From NCBI RefSeq assembly GCF_003264365.1, contig NZ_PYAK01000001.1:124001-188000 (forward strand): 64,000 nucleotides of DNA, given 5' to 3'. Below are positions 1-8,192 of the stretch, one piece after another. A program made the position numbers and the translations under genes. The stretch is from Micromonospora noduli. GTDB taxonomy: Bacteria; Actinomycetota; Actinomycetes; Mycobacteriales; Micromonosporaceae. The notes beneath the pieces were generated by a model. That model was not told where the DNA came from. It searched no databases and saw only the letters and a program-made list of their open reading frames with translations. Each line of letters starts with the position of its first letter. The stretch's first letter is position 1.

Positions 1-1
1 C

Positions 2-1273
2 GACGCCGTCGGGGAGGTACGGGCGGTGTTCTCCTGGTCGTACACCGCGCTCGCCCCGCCGGCGGCCGGGTTGTTCCGGCTGCTGGGCCTGCACCCCGGT
101 CCGGACATCACGGTGGCCGCGGCGGCGAGCCTGGCCGGTCTTCCGGCGGAAGGAACCCACCGGTCGCTGACCGAGCTGACCCGCGCGAACCTGCTCGCCG
201 AGTACCGGCCCGGCCGGTTCACGGCGCACGACCTGTTGCGGGCGTACGCCGCCGAACTCAGCGACGGCACCGACCCCGAGCCGGACCGCAGGGCCGCCAC
301 GACAAGGTTTCTCGACCACTACACCCACACCACCCACACCGCCGACGCCCTGCTGCGCCCGCACAGCGACCCGGTCGACCACCTCATGACCCCGCCCGCG
401 GCCGGTGTGCATCCTGAGCGACCCACCACCCACGCGGAGGCGATGGCCTGGTTGACCGCCGAGCACCCGGTCCTGCTCGCCGCGCTCCGCCAGGCCGCCG
501 GTGCGGGGTTCGACGCGCACACCTGGCGGCTGGGACGGGCCCTCGACACGTTCCTGGACCGGCAGGGGCACTGGCACGACCGCGTCGAGACCTGCAAGGC
601 GGCCCTGCTCGCCGCCGAGCGTCTCGGCGACCCGGTCGCGCAGGCGGTCGCGCACCGTTTCCTCGCCGGCGCCCACACCGCGGTCAACCGGTACGCCGAC
701 GCGCTGGGCCACCTCGAACGGGCCCTCGACCTGTACCTCCGCGCTGACGACGCCGAGGGCGAGGCGCGTACGCACCAGAACCTCGCCTCGTTGTGGGACC
801 GGCAGGGCGAGCCACGGAAGGCCCTTGAGCACTCGAAGCGGACCCTCGTGCTGGCCGAGGCCGCCGGCCATCGCCGAGCCCAGGCCGACGCGCTCAACGC
901 GGTGGGCTGGTGCCATGCCCAACTCGGCGAGCACCCCGCCGCGTTGGCGTACTGCGAGCAGGCCCTCGCACTCCTCCAACAGCTCGACGACCGCGCCGGC
1001 GAGGCCGCGACCTGGGACAGCCTCGGCTTCGCACACCACCACCTCGGCCAGTACGGCCGGGCCGTGGAGTGCTACGAGCGCACGCTTGAGCTGACCCGTG
1101 ACCTCGGCGACCTCTGGGGTGAGGCGGACACGCTCAGCCGGCTCGGTGACACCCGCCACGCCCTTGGCGACCCCACCTCCGGTCGGGCCGACTGGCAGCG
1201 GGCACTGGACATCTTCACGGCCCTCAACCACCCGGACGCCGCCGCCGTCCGCGCCAAACTCCAGCTGCCGTAA
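2..1273 (+). CDS. AfsR/SARP-type NB-ARC/TPR regulator, C-terminal part (partial)
   Basis: The reading frame is open from the first bases of the window, so the 5' end lies outside. The visible part begins with the conserved VFSWSY segment that follows the NB-ARC ATPase in AfsR/DnrI-like regulators. Next comes a winged-helix-like region (LLGLHPGPD, then FTAHDLLRAYAAEL, about residues 20-85), and then five or more tetratricopeptide repeats to the C-terminus (for example ALGHLERALDLY, ALAYCEQALALL, AVECYERTLEL). TPRs bind partner proteins or effectors in these pathway-specific activators. The missing N-terminal SARP DNA-binding and NB-ARC domains are inferred, not seen. The target genes cannot be named. 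Confidence 0.85.
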   Translation, partial: DAVGEVRAVFSWSYTALAPPAAGLFRLLGLHPGPDITVAAAASLAGLPAEGTHRSLTELTRANLLAEYRPGRFTAHDLLRAYAAELSDGTDPEPDRRAATTRFLDHYTHTTHTADALLRPHSDPVDHLMTPPAAGVHPERPTTHAEAMAWLTAEHPVLLAALRQAAGAGFDAHTWRLGRALDTFLDRQGHWHDRVETCKAALLAAERLGDPVAQAVAHRFLAGAHTAVNRYADALGHLERALDLYLRADDAEGEARTHQNLASLWDRQGEPRKALEHSKRTLVLAEAAGHRRAQADALNAVGWCHAQLGEHPAALAYCEQALALLQQLDDRAGEAATWDSLGFAHHHLGQYGRAVECYERTLELTRDLGDLWGEADTLSRLGDTRHALGDPTSGRADWQRALDIFTALNHPDAAAVRAKLQLP

Positions 1274-1356
1274 TCGAGACCATCGCCCAGCGACCGGCCA
1301 CCCGGGTCGTACTTTGGGACGATCTGAAGTCGCACCACCGTTCGTACGATGGGTCC

Positions 1357-2496
1357 ATGCACCCTCGCCTGCACGCGGTGTTGGCCGAGCCGCGTGTCTC
1401 CCCCGCCCTGTCGAGGGTGTGGCGTGACTGGGCGCTGATCGCGGTCCTCGCGCCGGCGATCCTGGTGGAAGGGGTCTTCCGACCCGATCTGCCGTGGCGG
1501 GTGGGCTGCGTCGTCGTCGTGCTCGCGCTGCTGCCCACGCTCCTGTGGCGGCGTACGGCGCCGCTGGCGATGGTGGTGACCGCGTTCGGCTGCACGACGG
1601 TCGCCCCGTTCGTGCTGCCCGGCGATCCCTGCCAGCTGTTCACGGCCAGCTTCCTGGTCCTCCTGGTGTACGCGCTGTTCCGTTGGGGCTCCGGCCGGGA
1701 TGCGGTGCTCGGTTCATTCTTCGTGGTGGCCAAGGTGACCGCCGCCGGCCTGGTCGACTCGGTCGACGGCGGTGAGCTGGTCGCCGGTTTCGCGGTGATG
1801 TTCGCCGCCGCCACGCTGGGTGTCGCGATCCGTTTCCGCGCTGCCGCCCGGCAGCGCGAGCTCGATCAGGTGAAGCTGTTGGAGCGTGAGCGGCTCGCCC
1901 GCGACCTGCACGACACGGTGGCCCACCACGTGTCGGCGATGGCGATCCGCGCCCAGGCCGGCATCGCGGCGTCGGCGAGTCAGCCGGACGCCGCCGTCGA
2001 GGCGCTGCACACCATCGAGGCCGAGGCGTCCCGTGCGCTGGCCGAGATGCGCGCGATGGTCCGCGTCCTGCGCCGTAACGAGCCTGCCGACCTGGGGCCC
2101 AACCCGCAGGTCGCCGACATCGGACGGCTCGCCGGCCAATTCCGCACCGGGCCGACCGTCGACGTGGATCTGCGAGGCGACCTCGGCGGCCTTCCGCCCA
2201 CTGTCGGCTCCGCGCTCTACCGCCTGGCTCAGGAGTCGGTCACCAATGCCCGTCGGCACGCGCGCCACGCCACCCGCATCGAGGTCAGCGTGGCGGCCGA
2301 CGACACGTCGGTGTGCCTGCGGGTCAGCGACGACGGCGAGGCCGGCGGCGCCCGTCCGACAGGTTCGCCCGGTTTCGGGCTGGTCGGAATGAAGGAGCGC
2401 GCCGACCTGCTCGGCGGCACCTGCGAGGCCGGCCCCGATCCCGACCGCGGATGGACCGTCACGGCCGTGCTTCCGCGCGAGGGGGTCGGCGCGTGA
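1357..2496 (+). CDS. Sensor histidine kinase, NarL/HisKA_3 type
   Basis: Membrane sensor kinase of 379 residues. The N-terminal 160 residues contain several hydrophobic segments (VLAPAILVEGVF, VVVLALLPTLLW, LVLLVYALFRWG). They are followed by a short coiled linker and a HisKA_3 dimerisation helix RLARDLHDTVAHH, in which His185 is the expected phosphoacceptor. The HATPase_c part holds the N-box ESVTNARRHA and the glycine-rich GFGLVGMKERADLLGG. It overlaps the following response regulator by GTGA, so the two are translationally coupled. The signal is unknown. The start is the ATG after GTACGATGGGTCC, and the Shine-Dalgarno sequence is weak. Confidence 0.92.
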   Translation: MHPRLHAVLAEPRVSPALSRVWRDWALIAVLAPAILVEGVFRPDLPWRVGCVVVVLALLPTLLWRRTAPLAMVVTAFGCTTVAPFVLPGDPCQLFTASFLVLLVYALFRWGSGRDAVLGSFFVVAKVTAAGLVDSVDGGELVAGFAVMFAAATLGVAIRFRAAARQRELDQVKLLERERLARDLHDTVAHHVSAMAIRAQAGIAASASQPDAAVEALHTIEAEASRALAEMRAMVRVLRRNEPADLGPNPQVADIGRLAGQFRTGPTVDVDLRGDLGGLPPTVGSALYRLAQESVTNARRHARHATRIEVSVAADDTSVCLRVSDDGEAGGARPTGSPGFGLVGMKERADLLGGTCEAGPDPDRGWTVTAVLPREGVGA

Positions 2497-3155
2497 CGGT
2501 TCGCGTGCTCGTGGCGGACGACCAGGAGATCGTCCGTACCGGCCTCACCATCATCCTGAACACTCAACCTGGCATCGAGGTCGTCGGTGGGGCTGGCGAC
2601 GGCCGCCAGGCCGTCGAGCTCGCCCGGCGGCTCCGCCCCGACGTGTGTCTGTTCGACATTCGGATGCCGGGCATGGACGGCATCGAGGCCACCCGGGCGC
2701 TCGCCGGGCCAACGGTCCCGGAGCCGCTCGCGGTGGTCGTCATCACGACCTTCGACCTCGACGAGTACGTGTACGCGGCGCTGCGGGCCGGCGCCCGCGG
2801 TTTCCTGCTCAAGGAGGCCGGTCCTGACCTGCTCAGCCAGGCGGTGCACGCGGCCGCCAACGGGGACGCGCTGATAGCTCCGAGTGTCACCACGCGGCTG
2901 CTGAAGGCGTTCGCCGACGCGGACCCGGCCGCGCCGCGCGCGCAGCCCATCGAGGCGCTCACCGACCGGGAGGAGCAGGTCCTGGTCGCCGTCGCGCGGG
3001 GACGCACCAACCAGGAGATCGCCGACGAGCTCTACATCACGTTGAGCACTGTCAAGTCGCACGTCACCAGCCTGATGATGAAGCTGGGGGTGCGTAACCG
3101 GGTCGAGGTGGCGATGTGGGCGTACGAGACCAACCGCCGCCGACGGCACTGGTGA
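2493..3155 (+). CDS. NarL/LuxR-type response regulator
   Basis: Response regulator of 220 residues and partner of the kinase immediately upstream. The GTG start lies inside the kinase stop (GTGA), which fixes it despite a longer open frame upstream. The receiver domain has the acidic pair VADDQE near residue 8, the phosphoacceptor Asp55 in LFDIRMPG and a conserved Lys in FLLKEAG. The C-terminal LuxR helix-turn-helix runs from LTDREEQVLVAVARGRTNQE to LGVRNRVEVAMWAYE. It binds DNA when phosphorylated. The adjacent DUF2306 gene is a plausible but unproven target. Confidence 0.93.
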   Translation: MTVRVLVADDQEIVRTGLTIILNTQPGIEVVGGAGDGRQAVELARRLRPDVCLFDIRMPGMDGIEATRALAGPTVPEPLAVVVITTFDLDEYVYAALRAGARGFLLKEAGPDLLSQAVHAAANGDALIAPSVTTRLLKAFADADPAAPRAQPIEALTDREEQVLVAVARGRTNQEIADELYITLSTVKSHVTSLMMKLGVRNRVEVAMWAYETNRRRRHW

Positions 3156-3253
3156 GCGCCGGAAGTACGACGACGGGGTGCGACCATGGGCCGACCCGAT
3201 CGCGGCCCATGTGCCGATGAGCGGGGGCGGGTGCGGCGTCCACCATCGGTGTC

Positions 3254-3919
3254 ATGACGATGCGCGAGTGGCGGCTACCGGCCGCGTTGATCCTGCTGGG
3301 GCTGATACCGATGCTCGCCGGCGCGGGACGCCTCACCGAGTTGGGCGCTGGACCGGCGGTCACCCCGGCGAACGCGCGTTTCGTCGCCGATCCGCTGCCT
3401 GTGGTGTTGCACATCGTCGGCGCGGTGGTTTACACGATCCTCGGCGCGTTCCAGTTCGTACCCCGTCTGCGCCGGCACTCGTGGCACCGCAGGGCCGGCC
3501 GGCTGCTCGTCCCCTGTGGGCTGACGGTCGCGTTCACCGGCCTGTGGATGGCCGTCGCGTACGACCTGCCCGCCCATGACAACGACGTGCTCGCCGGTAT
3601 GCGACTCGTCTTCGGTTCGGCCATGGCCGGCTCGATCCTGCTCGGCCTCGCCGCCGTGCTCCGCCGGGACATCGCCCAGCACCGCAGGTGGATGGTGCGC
3701 GGCTACGCGATCGGCCTCGGTGCCGGCACCCAGGCGTTCACCCACGCGCCGTACCTCATTGCGACCGGCGACCAGCCCGACGGGAACCTCCGGGCCGGCC
3801 TGGTGGTCGCCGGATGGTTGATCAACCTTGCCGTGGCCGAGTGGTACCTGCGGCGTCCAGCTCCGGCCGTCGCCGCGGCGGCAGTGCGCCGAGCGGAGCC
3901 CGAGCGGCAGAAGGGCTGA
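3254..3919 (+). CDS. DUF2306-family membrane protein
   Basis: Polytopic membrane protein of 221 residues with about six hydrophobic helices. It carries the family hallmark of a His-containing helix (VVLHIVGAVVYTILGAFQF) followed by RRHSWHRRAGRLL and later AQHRRWMVRGYAIG. The conserved histidines and the helix arrangement resemble haem-binding cytochrome-b-like folds, but the function of DUF2306 is not established. It lies 98 bp downstream of the two-component pair in the same orientation and could be its target or a cotranscribed partner. The ATG at 3254 is chosen because the hydrophobic N-terminus starts directly after it. Confidence 0.85.
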   Translation: MTMREWRLPAALILLGLIPMLAGAGRLTELGAGPAVTPANARFVADPLPVVLHIVGAVVYTILGAFQFVPRLRRHSWHRRAGRLLVPCGLTVAFTGLWMAVAYDLPAHDNDVLAGMRLVFGSAMAGSILLGLAAVLRRDIAQHRRWMVRGYAIGLGAGTQAFTHAPYLIATGDQPDGNLRAGLVVAGWLINLAVAEWYLRRPAPAVAAAAVRRAEPERQKG

Positions 3920-3945
3920 GGGTCGTCACCCCTCTCACACCTGAC

Positions 3946-3982
3946 GGTGTGGCTGCCGTGCCGGCGGTACGGCAGCCACACC
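3946..3982. terminator. Bidirectional hairpin terminator
   Basis: A perfect 14-bp inverted repeat (GGTGTGGCTGCCGT / ACGGCAGCCACACC) with a 9-nt loop lies between two convergent genes ending at 3919 and 3989. There is no T-tract, as is common for terminators in high-GC actinobacteria. Confidence 0.75.
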
Positions 3983-3988
3983 GGGGCG

Positions 3989-4321
3989 TCACCTGTTCTG
4001 CTTCTCCTGGCACGGCACGCAGAAGCGAGCGTGCGGGAGAATTTCGAGCCGCTCGGCCGGGATGCTCCGGCCGCACCTCTGGCAGGCACCGTAGGTGCCG
4101 TCGCTGATCCGGTTCAGCGCACCGGTGATCTGCTCGATGTTCTGGCGGGTGGCCAGCAGCAGCGCGGCCTGGTTGTGGGCCTCGCCGGGGTCGCCGGTGT
4201 CCGCGTTGAGCTCGGTCAGTTCCCGCAGCCGAGCCGTCTGGGTGGCGAAGTCGTCCGCCAGGGACGCTCGTAGGTCAGCCAGCCAACTCTGGTCGGGAGT
4301 AGGACGATGATCGACGCTCAT
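3989..4321 (-). CDS. DksA/TraR-family zinc-finger protein
   Basis: DksA/TraR C4-type zinc-finger protein of 110 residues. Such proteins enter the RNA polymerase secondary channel and modulate initiation, for example in stringent or stress responses. Residues about 15-70 form an acidic coiled-coil-like helix. The C-terminus has CQRCGRSIPAERLEILPH followed by CVPC, the four zinc ligands. The ATG at 4321 is preceded by GAAAGG at normal spacing. The same frame stays open without a stop back to an ATG at 4594, which lies right behind a promoter-like sequence, so a longer 201-residue product is possible. The leader also contains an intrinsic terminator. Confidence 0.88.
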   Translation of the reverse strand: MSVDHRPTPDQSWLADLRASLADDFATQTARLRELTELNADTGDPGEAHNQAALLLATRQNIEQITGALNRISDGTYGACQRCGRSIPAERLEILPHARFCVPCQEKQNR

Positions 4322-4349
4322 GATCTGCCTTTCAAGGGGAATGGGCGGG

Positions 4350-4386
4350 AAAAACAAAAAGGGCCGAAGCTTGATAGCTTCGCCCT
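4350..4386 (-). terminator. Intrinsic terminator inside the leader of the DksA-like gene
   Basis: Reading the minus strand, AGGGCGAAGC and GCTTCGGCCCT form a stem of about 10 bp with one bulged base and a 6-nt loop. It is followed directly by TTTTTGTTTTT. A U-tract of this quality is rare in such GC-rich DNA. It lies about 30-65 nt before the DksA-like start codon and downstream of the likely promoter, so it should attenuate that gene unless bypassed. Confidence 0.7.
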
Positions 4387-4600
4387 GGCGGTCGTTCTGG
4401 GTATGCAACGACTCCGCGGGTGGGCCTCGGCCGGTTCGCATCGGGCTCGACACTGTGTGCGTGGGCACGGTGTGCGGCGCGCGGACAACCGGCACCCGCA
4501 TGTCGGCCTTGGGGCGGGTCGCCGTCGGCACGCGGACAGCACCGCACACCGCCACCTCGGTGGCGGCGGGCGAGCGGAAGGTCACCGGCGGCATGCCCCC

Positions 4601-4629
4601 ACCATAGAGCGACGTTGCCCTAATGCCAA
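4601..4629 (-). promoter_or_regulatory. Sigma70-like promoter for the DksA-like gene
   Basis: On the minus strand TTGGCA (4629-4624) and TATGGT (4606-4601) are separated by exactly 17 bp. A transcript would start about 4594, which is also an ATG in frame with the DksA-like gene. A 7-bp inverted repeat (GACGTTG at 4611-4617 and CAACGTC at 4627-4633) overlaps the -35 element and could be an operator. Confidence 0.5.
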
Positions 4630-4800
4630 CGTCCGCGGTGGGGCCTCATTCCGGCCACGAACTGCCGCTTTTCGCCGCAATAGGGCCGTTGCCCGAACCC
4701 GGTGGGCGCCCTTCGATATCGCAGCGAGGTCATCTTTTCGAGTCCTAGACTGCGGTGCGTGGCGGGGTTTTTACCCTGCCTACCGGGGGGAGAGAATGCC
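4630..4800. other. Intergenic region between divergent genes
   Basis: No gene is recognised here. The stretch must hold the promoter for the glycosidase starting at 4801. Its last bases (GGGGGGAGAG) serve as that gene's ribosome binding site. It is less GC-rich than its surroundings around 4720-4780. The rest of the interval down to 4322 is the leader of the DksA-like gene. Confidence 0.4.
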
Positions 4801-6921
4801 ATGCAATCTCAGTCGACACCGTCCGGGTCCCCGTCGACGACGCAACAACCCGACAAGGCTCACGGTGGCGCCAACCGCGACATGCCGCCGGAGTTGGGTT
4901 CGGACGCTGTCGGCATATTCGAAGGCCGGACCTTCATGTTGTCCAACCCGGCCGGGGACGTGCCGGCCGACTCCATCGCTGGTCTGGTGCACGACGACAC
5001 CCGCTACCTCAGCCGTTGGGAGTTGACCCTCGACGGGAAGGCTCCGCTCGTCCTCAGCGCGAACCCCGTCGATCCGTACTCGGCGGCCTTCTTTCTCGCG
5101 AATCCAGAGGTCGAGGGCCTGGCGGCGAACCGGGTCGGCGTGCGACGGGAACGATTCGTCGGCGACGGCATGTGCGAGCGGATCACTGTGCAATATTTTG
5201 GTGCCGAGCCGATCTCCGTGCGTCTGCGGTTGGATGTCGGCGCGGACTTCGCTGATCTGTTCGAGATCAAGGGAACGGGACGGAGCAGGCTGGCCGACAT
5301 CCGGCGGACCCACCGGTCGGACGGCTCGGCGCTGCGTTTCTCCTACCAGAATTCGCACTGGTCGGCCGTCACCACAGTGGAGGCCGAGCCGCGTGCCGAT
5401 CGGGTCGAGGGCGACGCACTGGTCTGGGACGTGCACCTGGGGCGAGGTCAGACCTGGGGTTGTGAGCTGCGGGTGCTGCTGAACTGTCGGGGCACTGACT
5501 ACCAGCCGGCCAGCCGCACCTTCGGAGAAGATCAGGACCCGGGCGCCGACGACGCAGCCTGGCGGTGGAGGGCCAACAAGCCACACCTGAGCGCTGAATC
5601 AGACCTGTTGCGCGACGTGTACCACAAGTCGGCCAGCGATCTGGTGTCGATGCGGATCGCCAAGGAGATTCGGGGTGAGCAGGTCGTTCTGCTGGCGGCC
5701 GGCATGCCCTGGTTCCTGGCGGTCTTCGGGCGGGACACTCTGATCACCGCCTACCAGAGCGTCAGCTGCGGACCTGACGTCGCCCGGGGCGCGCTGGTCA
5801 CTCTCGCCGCGCACCAGGGCAGCGCCGTCGACGACTTCAGCGACGAGGAACCGGGAAAGATACTCCACGAGTTCCGTTCCGGTGAGCTGACGCAGCTCGG
5901 CATCATGCCTTACGGCCCGTGCTTCGGCGCGGCCGACACCACCCAGCTGTGGCTCATCCTGCTCTCCGAGTACTGGCGGTGGACGGGCGACGACGCGCTG
6001 GTCCAGCGGTTGCGGCCGAACGCCGACGCCGCTCTGCGGTGGATCGACAACTTCGGAGACCGCGACGGCGACGGCTACGTCGAGTACGCCACCCGCTCCC
6101 CCGAAGGTATGCGCAACCACTGCTGGCGCGACTCACCGGACGGGGTCCAGTTCGCCGACAGCAGCCTTCCCACCCTGCCGGTCGCGACCTGTGAGATCCA
6201 GGGCTACACCTATGACGCGAAGCTGCGCGCCGCACAACTCGCCGACGGCCCGTGGGCCGACCGCGCATTGGCGCGACGGCTGCGTACCGAGGCCACCGAG
6301 CTGCGCGAACGCTTCAACCGCGACTACTGGCTGCCTGCCCGCGGCGGCTACTACGCGATCGGCCTCGACGCCGACAAGTGCCCCATCGACTCGATGACCT
6401 CGAACATGGGCCACCTGCTGTGGAGTGGCATCGTCCCGCCGGACCGTGCCGCCGCGGTGGCCCGGCAGTTGATGTCCGACCAGATGTTCTCCGGCTGGGG
6501 TGTCCGGACCCTCTCCACCGAGGACGTGGGTTACAACCCCATCGGCTACCACCTCGGGACCGTGTGGCCACACGACAACTCGATCATCGCCGCCGGGCTC
6601 GCCCGGTACGGTCACCGCGACGCCGCGAACCGCATCGCGATGGCGATGCTGGAGGCCGCCGCCCACTTCGGGCACCGCCTGCCCGAGGCCATCTCCGGGT
6701 ACGACCGTTCGCTCGGCCGACGACCCGTGCCGTACCCCACCGCCTGCAATCCCCAGGCCTGGGCCAGCGGCGCTCCCCTGCTGTTCCTGCGGACCATGCT
6801 CGGGCTCGATGCCAACGACGGGATCCTCGCCACCGATCCCCACGTTCCCGAGGCGCTGGGGACCATCCGGCTGACCGGGGTCACCGTCCACGGCGCCCGA
6901 CAGACGGTCAGCTCGGGGTGA
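4801..6921 (+). CDS. Amylo-alpha-1,6-glucosidase / glycogen debranching-type protein
   Basis: Protein of 706 residues with an N-terminal glycogen-debranching (GDE_N) beta-domain, including GIFEGRTFMLSNPAGDVP and GLVHDDTRYLSRW at about 35-75. A C-terminal (alpha/alpha)6 toroid of GH15/GH63-like type contains GMPWFLAVFGRDTLI, FGDRDGDGYVEY and GTVWPHDNSIIAAGL, with the acidic residues expected for glycoside hydrolysis. It probably removes alpha-1,6 branches or acts on related glucans in the cytoplasm. The ATG at 4801 follows a GGGGGGAGAG ribosome binding site. A longer open frame from 4702 lacks one. No glycogen genes are adjacent. It overlaps the convergent VOC gene by 14 bp. Confidence 0.85.
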   Translation: MQSQSTPSGSPSTTQQPDKAHGGANRDMPPELGSDAVGIFEGRTFMLSNPAGDVPADSIAGLVHDDTRYLSRWELTLDGKAPLVLSANPVDPYSAAFFLANPEVEGLAANRVGVRRERFVGDGMCERITVQYFGAEPISVRLRLDVGADFADLFEIKGTGRSRLADIRRTHRSDGSALRFSYQNSHWSAVTTVEAEPRADRVEGDALVWDVHLGRGQTWGCELRVLLNCRGTDYQPASRTFGEDQDPGADDAAWRWRANKPHLSAESDLLRDVYHKSASDLVSMRIAKEIRGEQVVLLAAGMPWFLAVFGRDTLITAYQSVSCGPDVARGALVTLAAHQGSAVDDFSDEEPGKILHEFRSGELTQLGIMPYGPCFGAADTTQLWLILLSEYWRWTGDDALVQRLRPNADAALRWIDNFGDRDGDGYVEYATRSPEGMRNHCWRDSPDGVQFADSSLPTLPVATCEIQGYTYDAKLRAAQLADGPWADRALARRLRTEATELRERFNRDYWLPARGGYYAIGLDADKCPIDSMTSNMGHLLWSGIVPPDRAAAVARQLMSDQMFSGWGVRTLSTEDVGYNPIGYHLGTVWPHDNSIIAAGLARYGHRDAANRIAMAMLEAAAHFGHRLPEAISGYDRSLGRRPVPYPTACNPQAWASGAPLLFLRTMLGLDANDGILATDPHVPEALGTIRLTGVTVHGARQTVSSG

Positions 6922-7642
6922 GGAGGCAGAACTCGTTGCCCTCCGGGTCGGCGAGCACCCTCCACGGGACGTCCTGGCCCAGGTCGATGGGGGTCGCGCC
7001 GAGACTCCGCAGCCGGGCCGCCTCGGCCTCCGGGTCGTCACCGGGGTACGGGCGGACGTCGAGGTGGACGCGGTTCCATCCGCTCTTCACGTCAGGTGTA
7101 CGGACGAACTCCAGATAGGGACCGACGCCCTTCGCGGAGCGCAGTCGCGCAATCTGGTCGGTCACCTCGTGCACTGTCCAGTCCGTGGCCTCGCTCCAGA
7201 ACCGGGCCATCGCGCGCGGGTCCGCGCAGTCGACCACCACGGCGGCGATCGGTCCGGTGTCCCGGTAGAGCGGTCGGGGGTCCAGCACACAGAACTCGTT
7301 GCCCTCCGGGTCGGCCATGACCGTCCACGGCACGTCGCCCTGGCCCACGTCGGCAGGTGTTGCGCCGAGATCCTTCAGGCGCGCGACCACCTGCGCCTGG
7401 TGGGCCGCCGAGGTGGTGGCGAGGTCCACGTGCACCCGGTTCTTCACCGTCTTGGCCTCCTGGGAGACGACGAGGTCGATGCAGACAGCGACGGGGTCGG
7501 GGTAGACGAAGCCCTCGGGTTCGAGGTTGGTCACGCCGGGTCCCTCGCTGGAGACCTCCCAACCGAGCGCCTGCGCCCAGAACCCGCCCAACGCGGAGTC
7601 GTCCCGAGCCTTCATGTTGATCTGCACAAGCCGTGTCACCAT
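6908..7642 (-). CDS. VOC (glyoxalase-like) protein with two domains
   Basis: Protein of 244 residues made of two tandem vicinal-oxygen-chelate repeats (about 1-118 and 125-244), each ending in the same signature DPEGNEFC. Each has a paired strand segment with an HVDL or HLDV metal-position motif (KNRVHVDLA and WNRVHLDVR). The family includes bleomycin-binding, glyoxalase and dioxygenase members; substrate and activity cannot be told. The ATG at 7642 is preferred over an upstream in-frame ATG because VTRLVQINMKARD is the usual family start. Confidence 0.82.
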   Translation of the reverse strand: MVTRLVQINMKARDDSALGGFWAQALGWEVSSEGPGVTNLEPEGFVYPDPVAVCIDLVVSQEAKTVKNRVHVDLATTSAAHQAQVVARLKDLGATPADVGQGDVPWTVMADPEGNEFCVLDPRPLYRDTGPIAAVVVDCADPRAMARFWSEATDWTVHEVTDQIARLRSAKGVGPYLEFVRTPDVKSGWNRVHLDVRPYPGDDPEAEAARLRSLGATPIDLGQDVPWRVLADPEGNEFCLLTPS

Positions 7643-7682
7643 GCCGGCGATGCTAGGGCTTGTGCCCGCGTCTCGCTGACCG

Positions 7683-8060
7683 TCATCGCCGTCCACCCGC
7701 GCTACCCCGGGTGTCGTCCGGAGGCTGCTCTTTTGTCAGGTGCAGCAGCCAACCCTCGCCGGTGCGGATGAGCGCGTATCGCCGGCGGCCGGCGCGGCCG
7801 TGCAGTGTGAACAGCATCCGCCGGTCGGTGCGATCGTGCTCCTCCCAGGTGCCGATGTCGGCGATCGACTTGTCGACGTCCTCGTAGGTGAGGTGATTGA
7901 GGTCGTGGTCGGGCACGGCGATCGCGAGCCGGTTGTCGCTGGGACTGTCCGGCAGACCGCGGGGCACCGCCCACGAGCGCAGCACGCCGTCTTCCTCAAG
8001 CCGCAGGTCGAAGTGCGGTCGCGGTTTACGGTGGTGGTGCAGGACGAAGGCGGGTGCCAC
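7683..8060 (-). CDS. Stand-alone LigD-type 3'-phosphoesterase domain protein
   Basis: Protein of 125 residues that corresponds to the phosphoesterase domain of bacterial NHEJ ligase D. The motif FVLHHHRKPRPHFDLRLEED carries the His/Asp residues that form the Mn site. It is followed by LRSWAVPRGLP and late RRRYALIRTGEGWLLHL. Such domains trim 3'-phosphates or ribonucleotides from DNA ends. No ligase or polymerase domain is attached and no Ku gene is nearby, so it may act independently or in trans. Confidence 0.83.
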   Translation of the reverse strand: MAPAFVLHHHRKPRPHFDLRLEEDGVLRSWAVPRGLPDSPSDNRLAIAVPDHDLNHLTYEDVDKSIADIGTWEEHDRTDRRMLFTLHGRAGRRRYALIRTGEGWLLHLTKEQPPDDTRGSAGGRR

Positions 8061-8192
8061 CTTCCTATTCTCGGTGCCGGCCGGCCCTTCCGCCTGTCAA
8101 CCCGACCACCTCACGGAAGCCTGGCACGCCTGCCAGCGCTGAGCAGATGGATGAGCGCCGAGGGTGTCGTGGTGTCTTGATTGACTGGGTCG

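Noticed and set aside
4307..5026. 239-residue plus-strand frame across the DksA leader
   Set aside because: Composition is non-coding-like, it conflicts with the glycosidase start and it has no domain.
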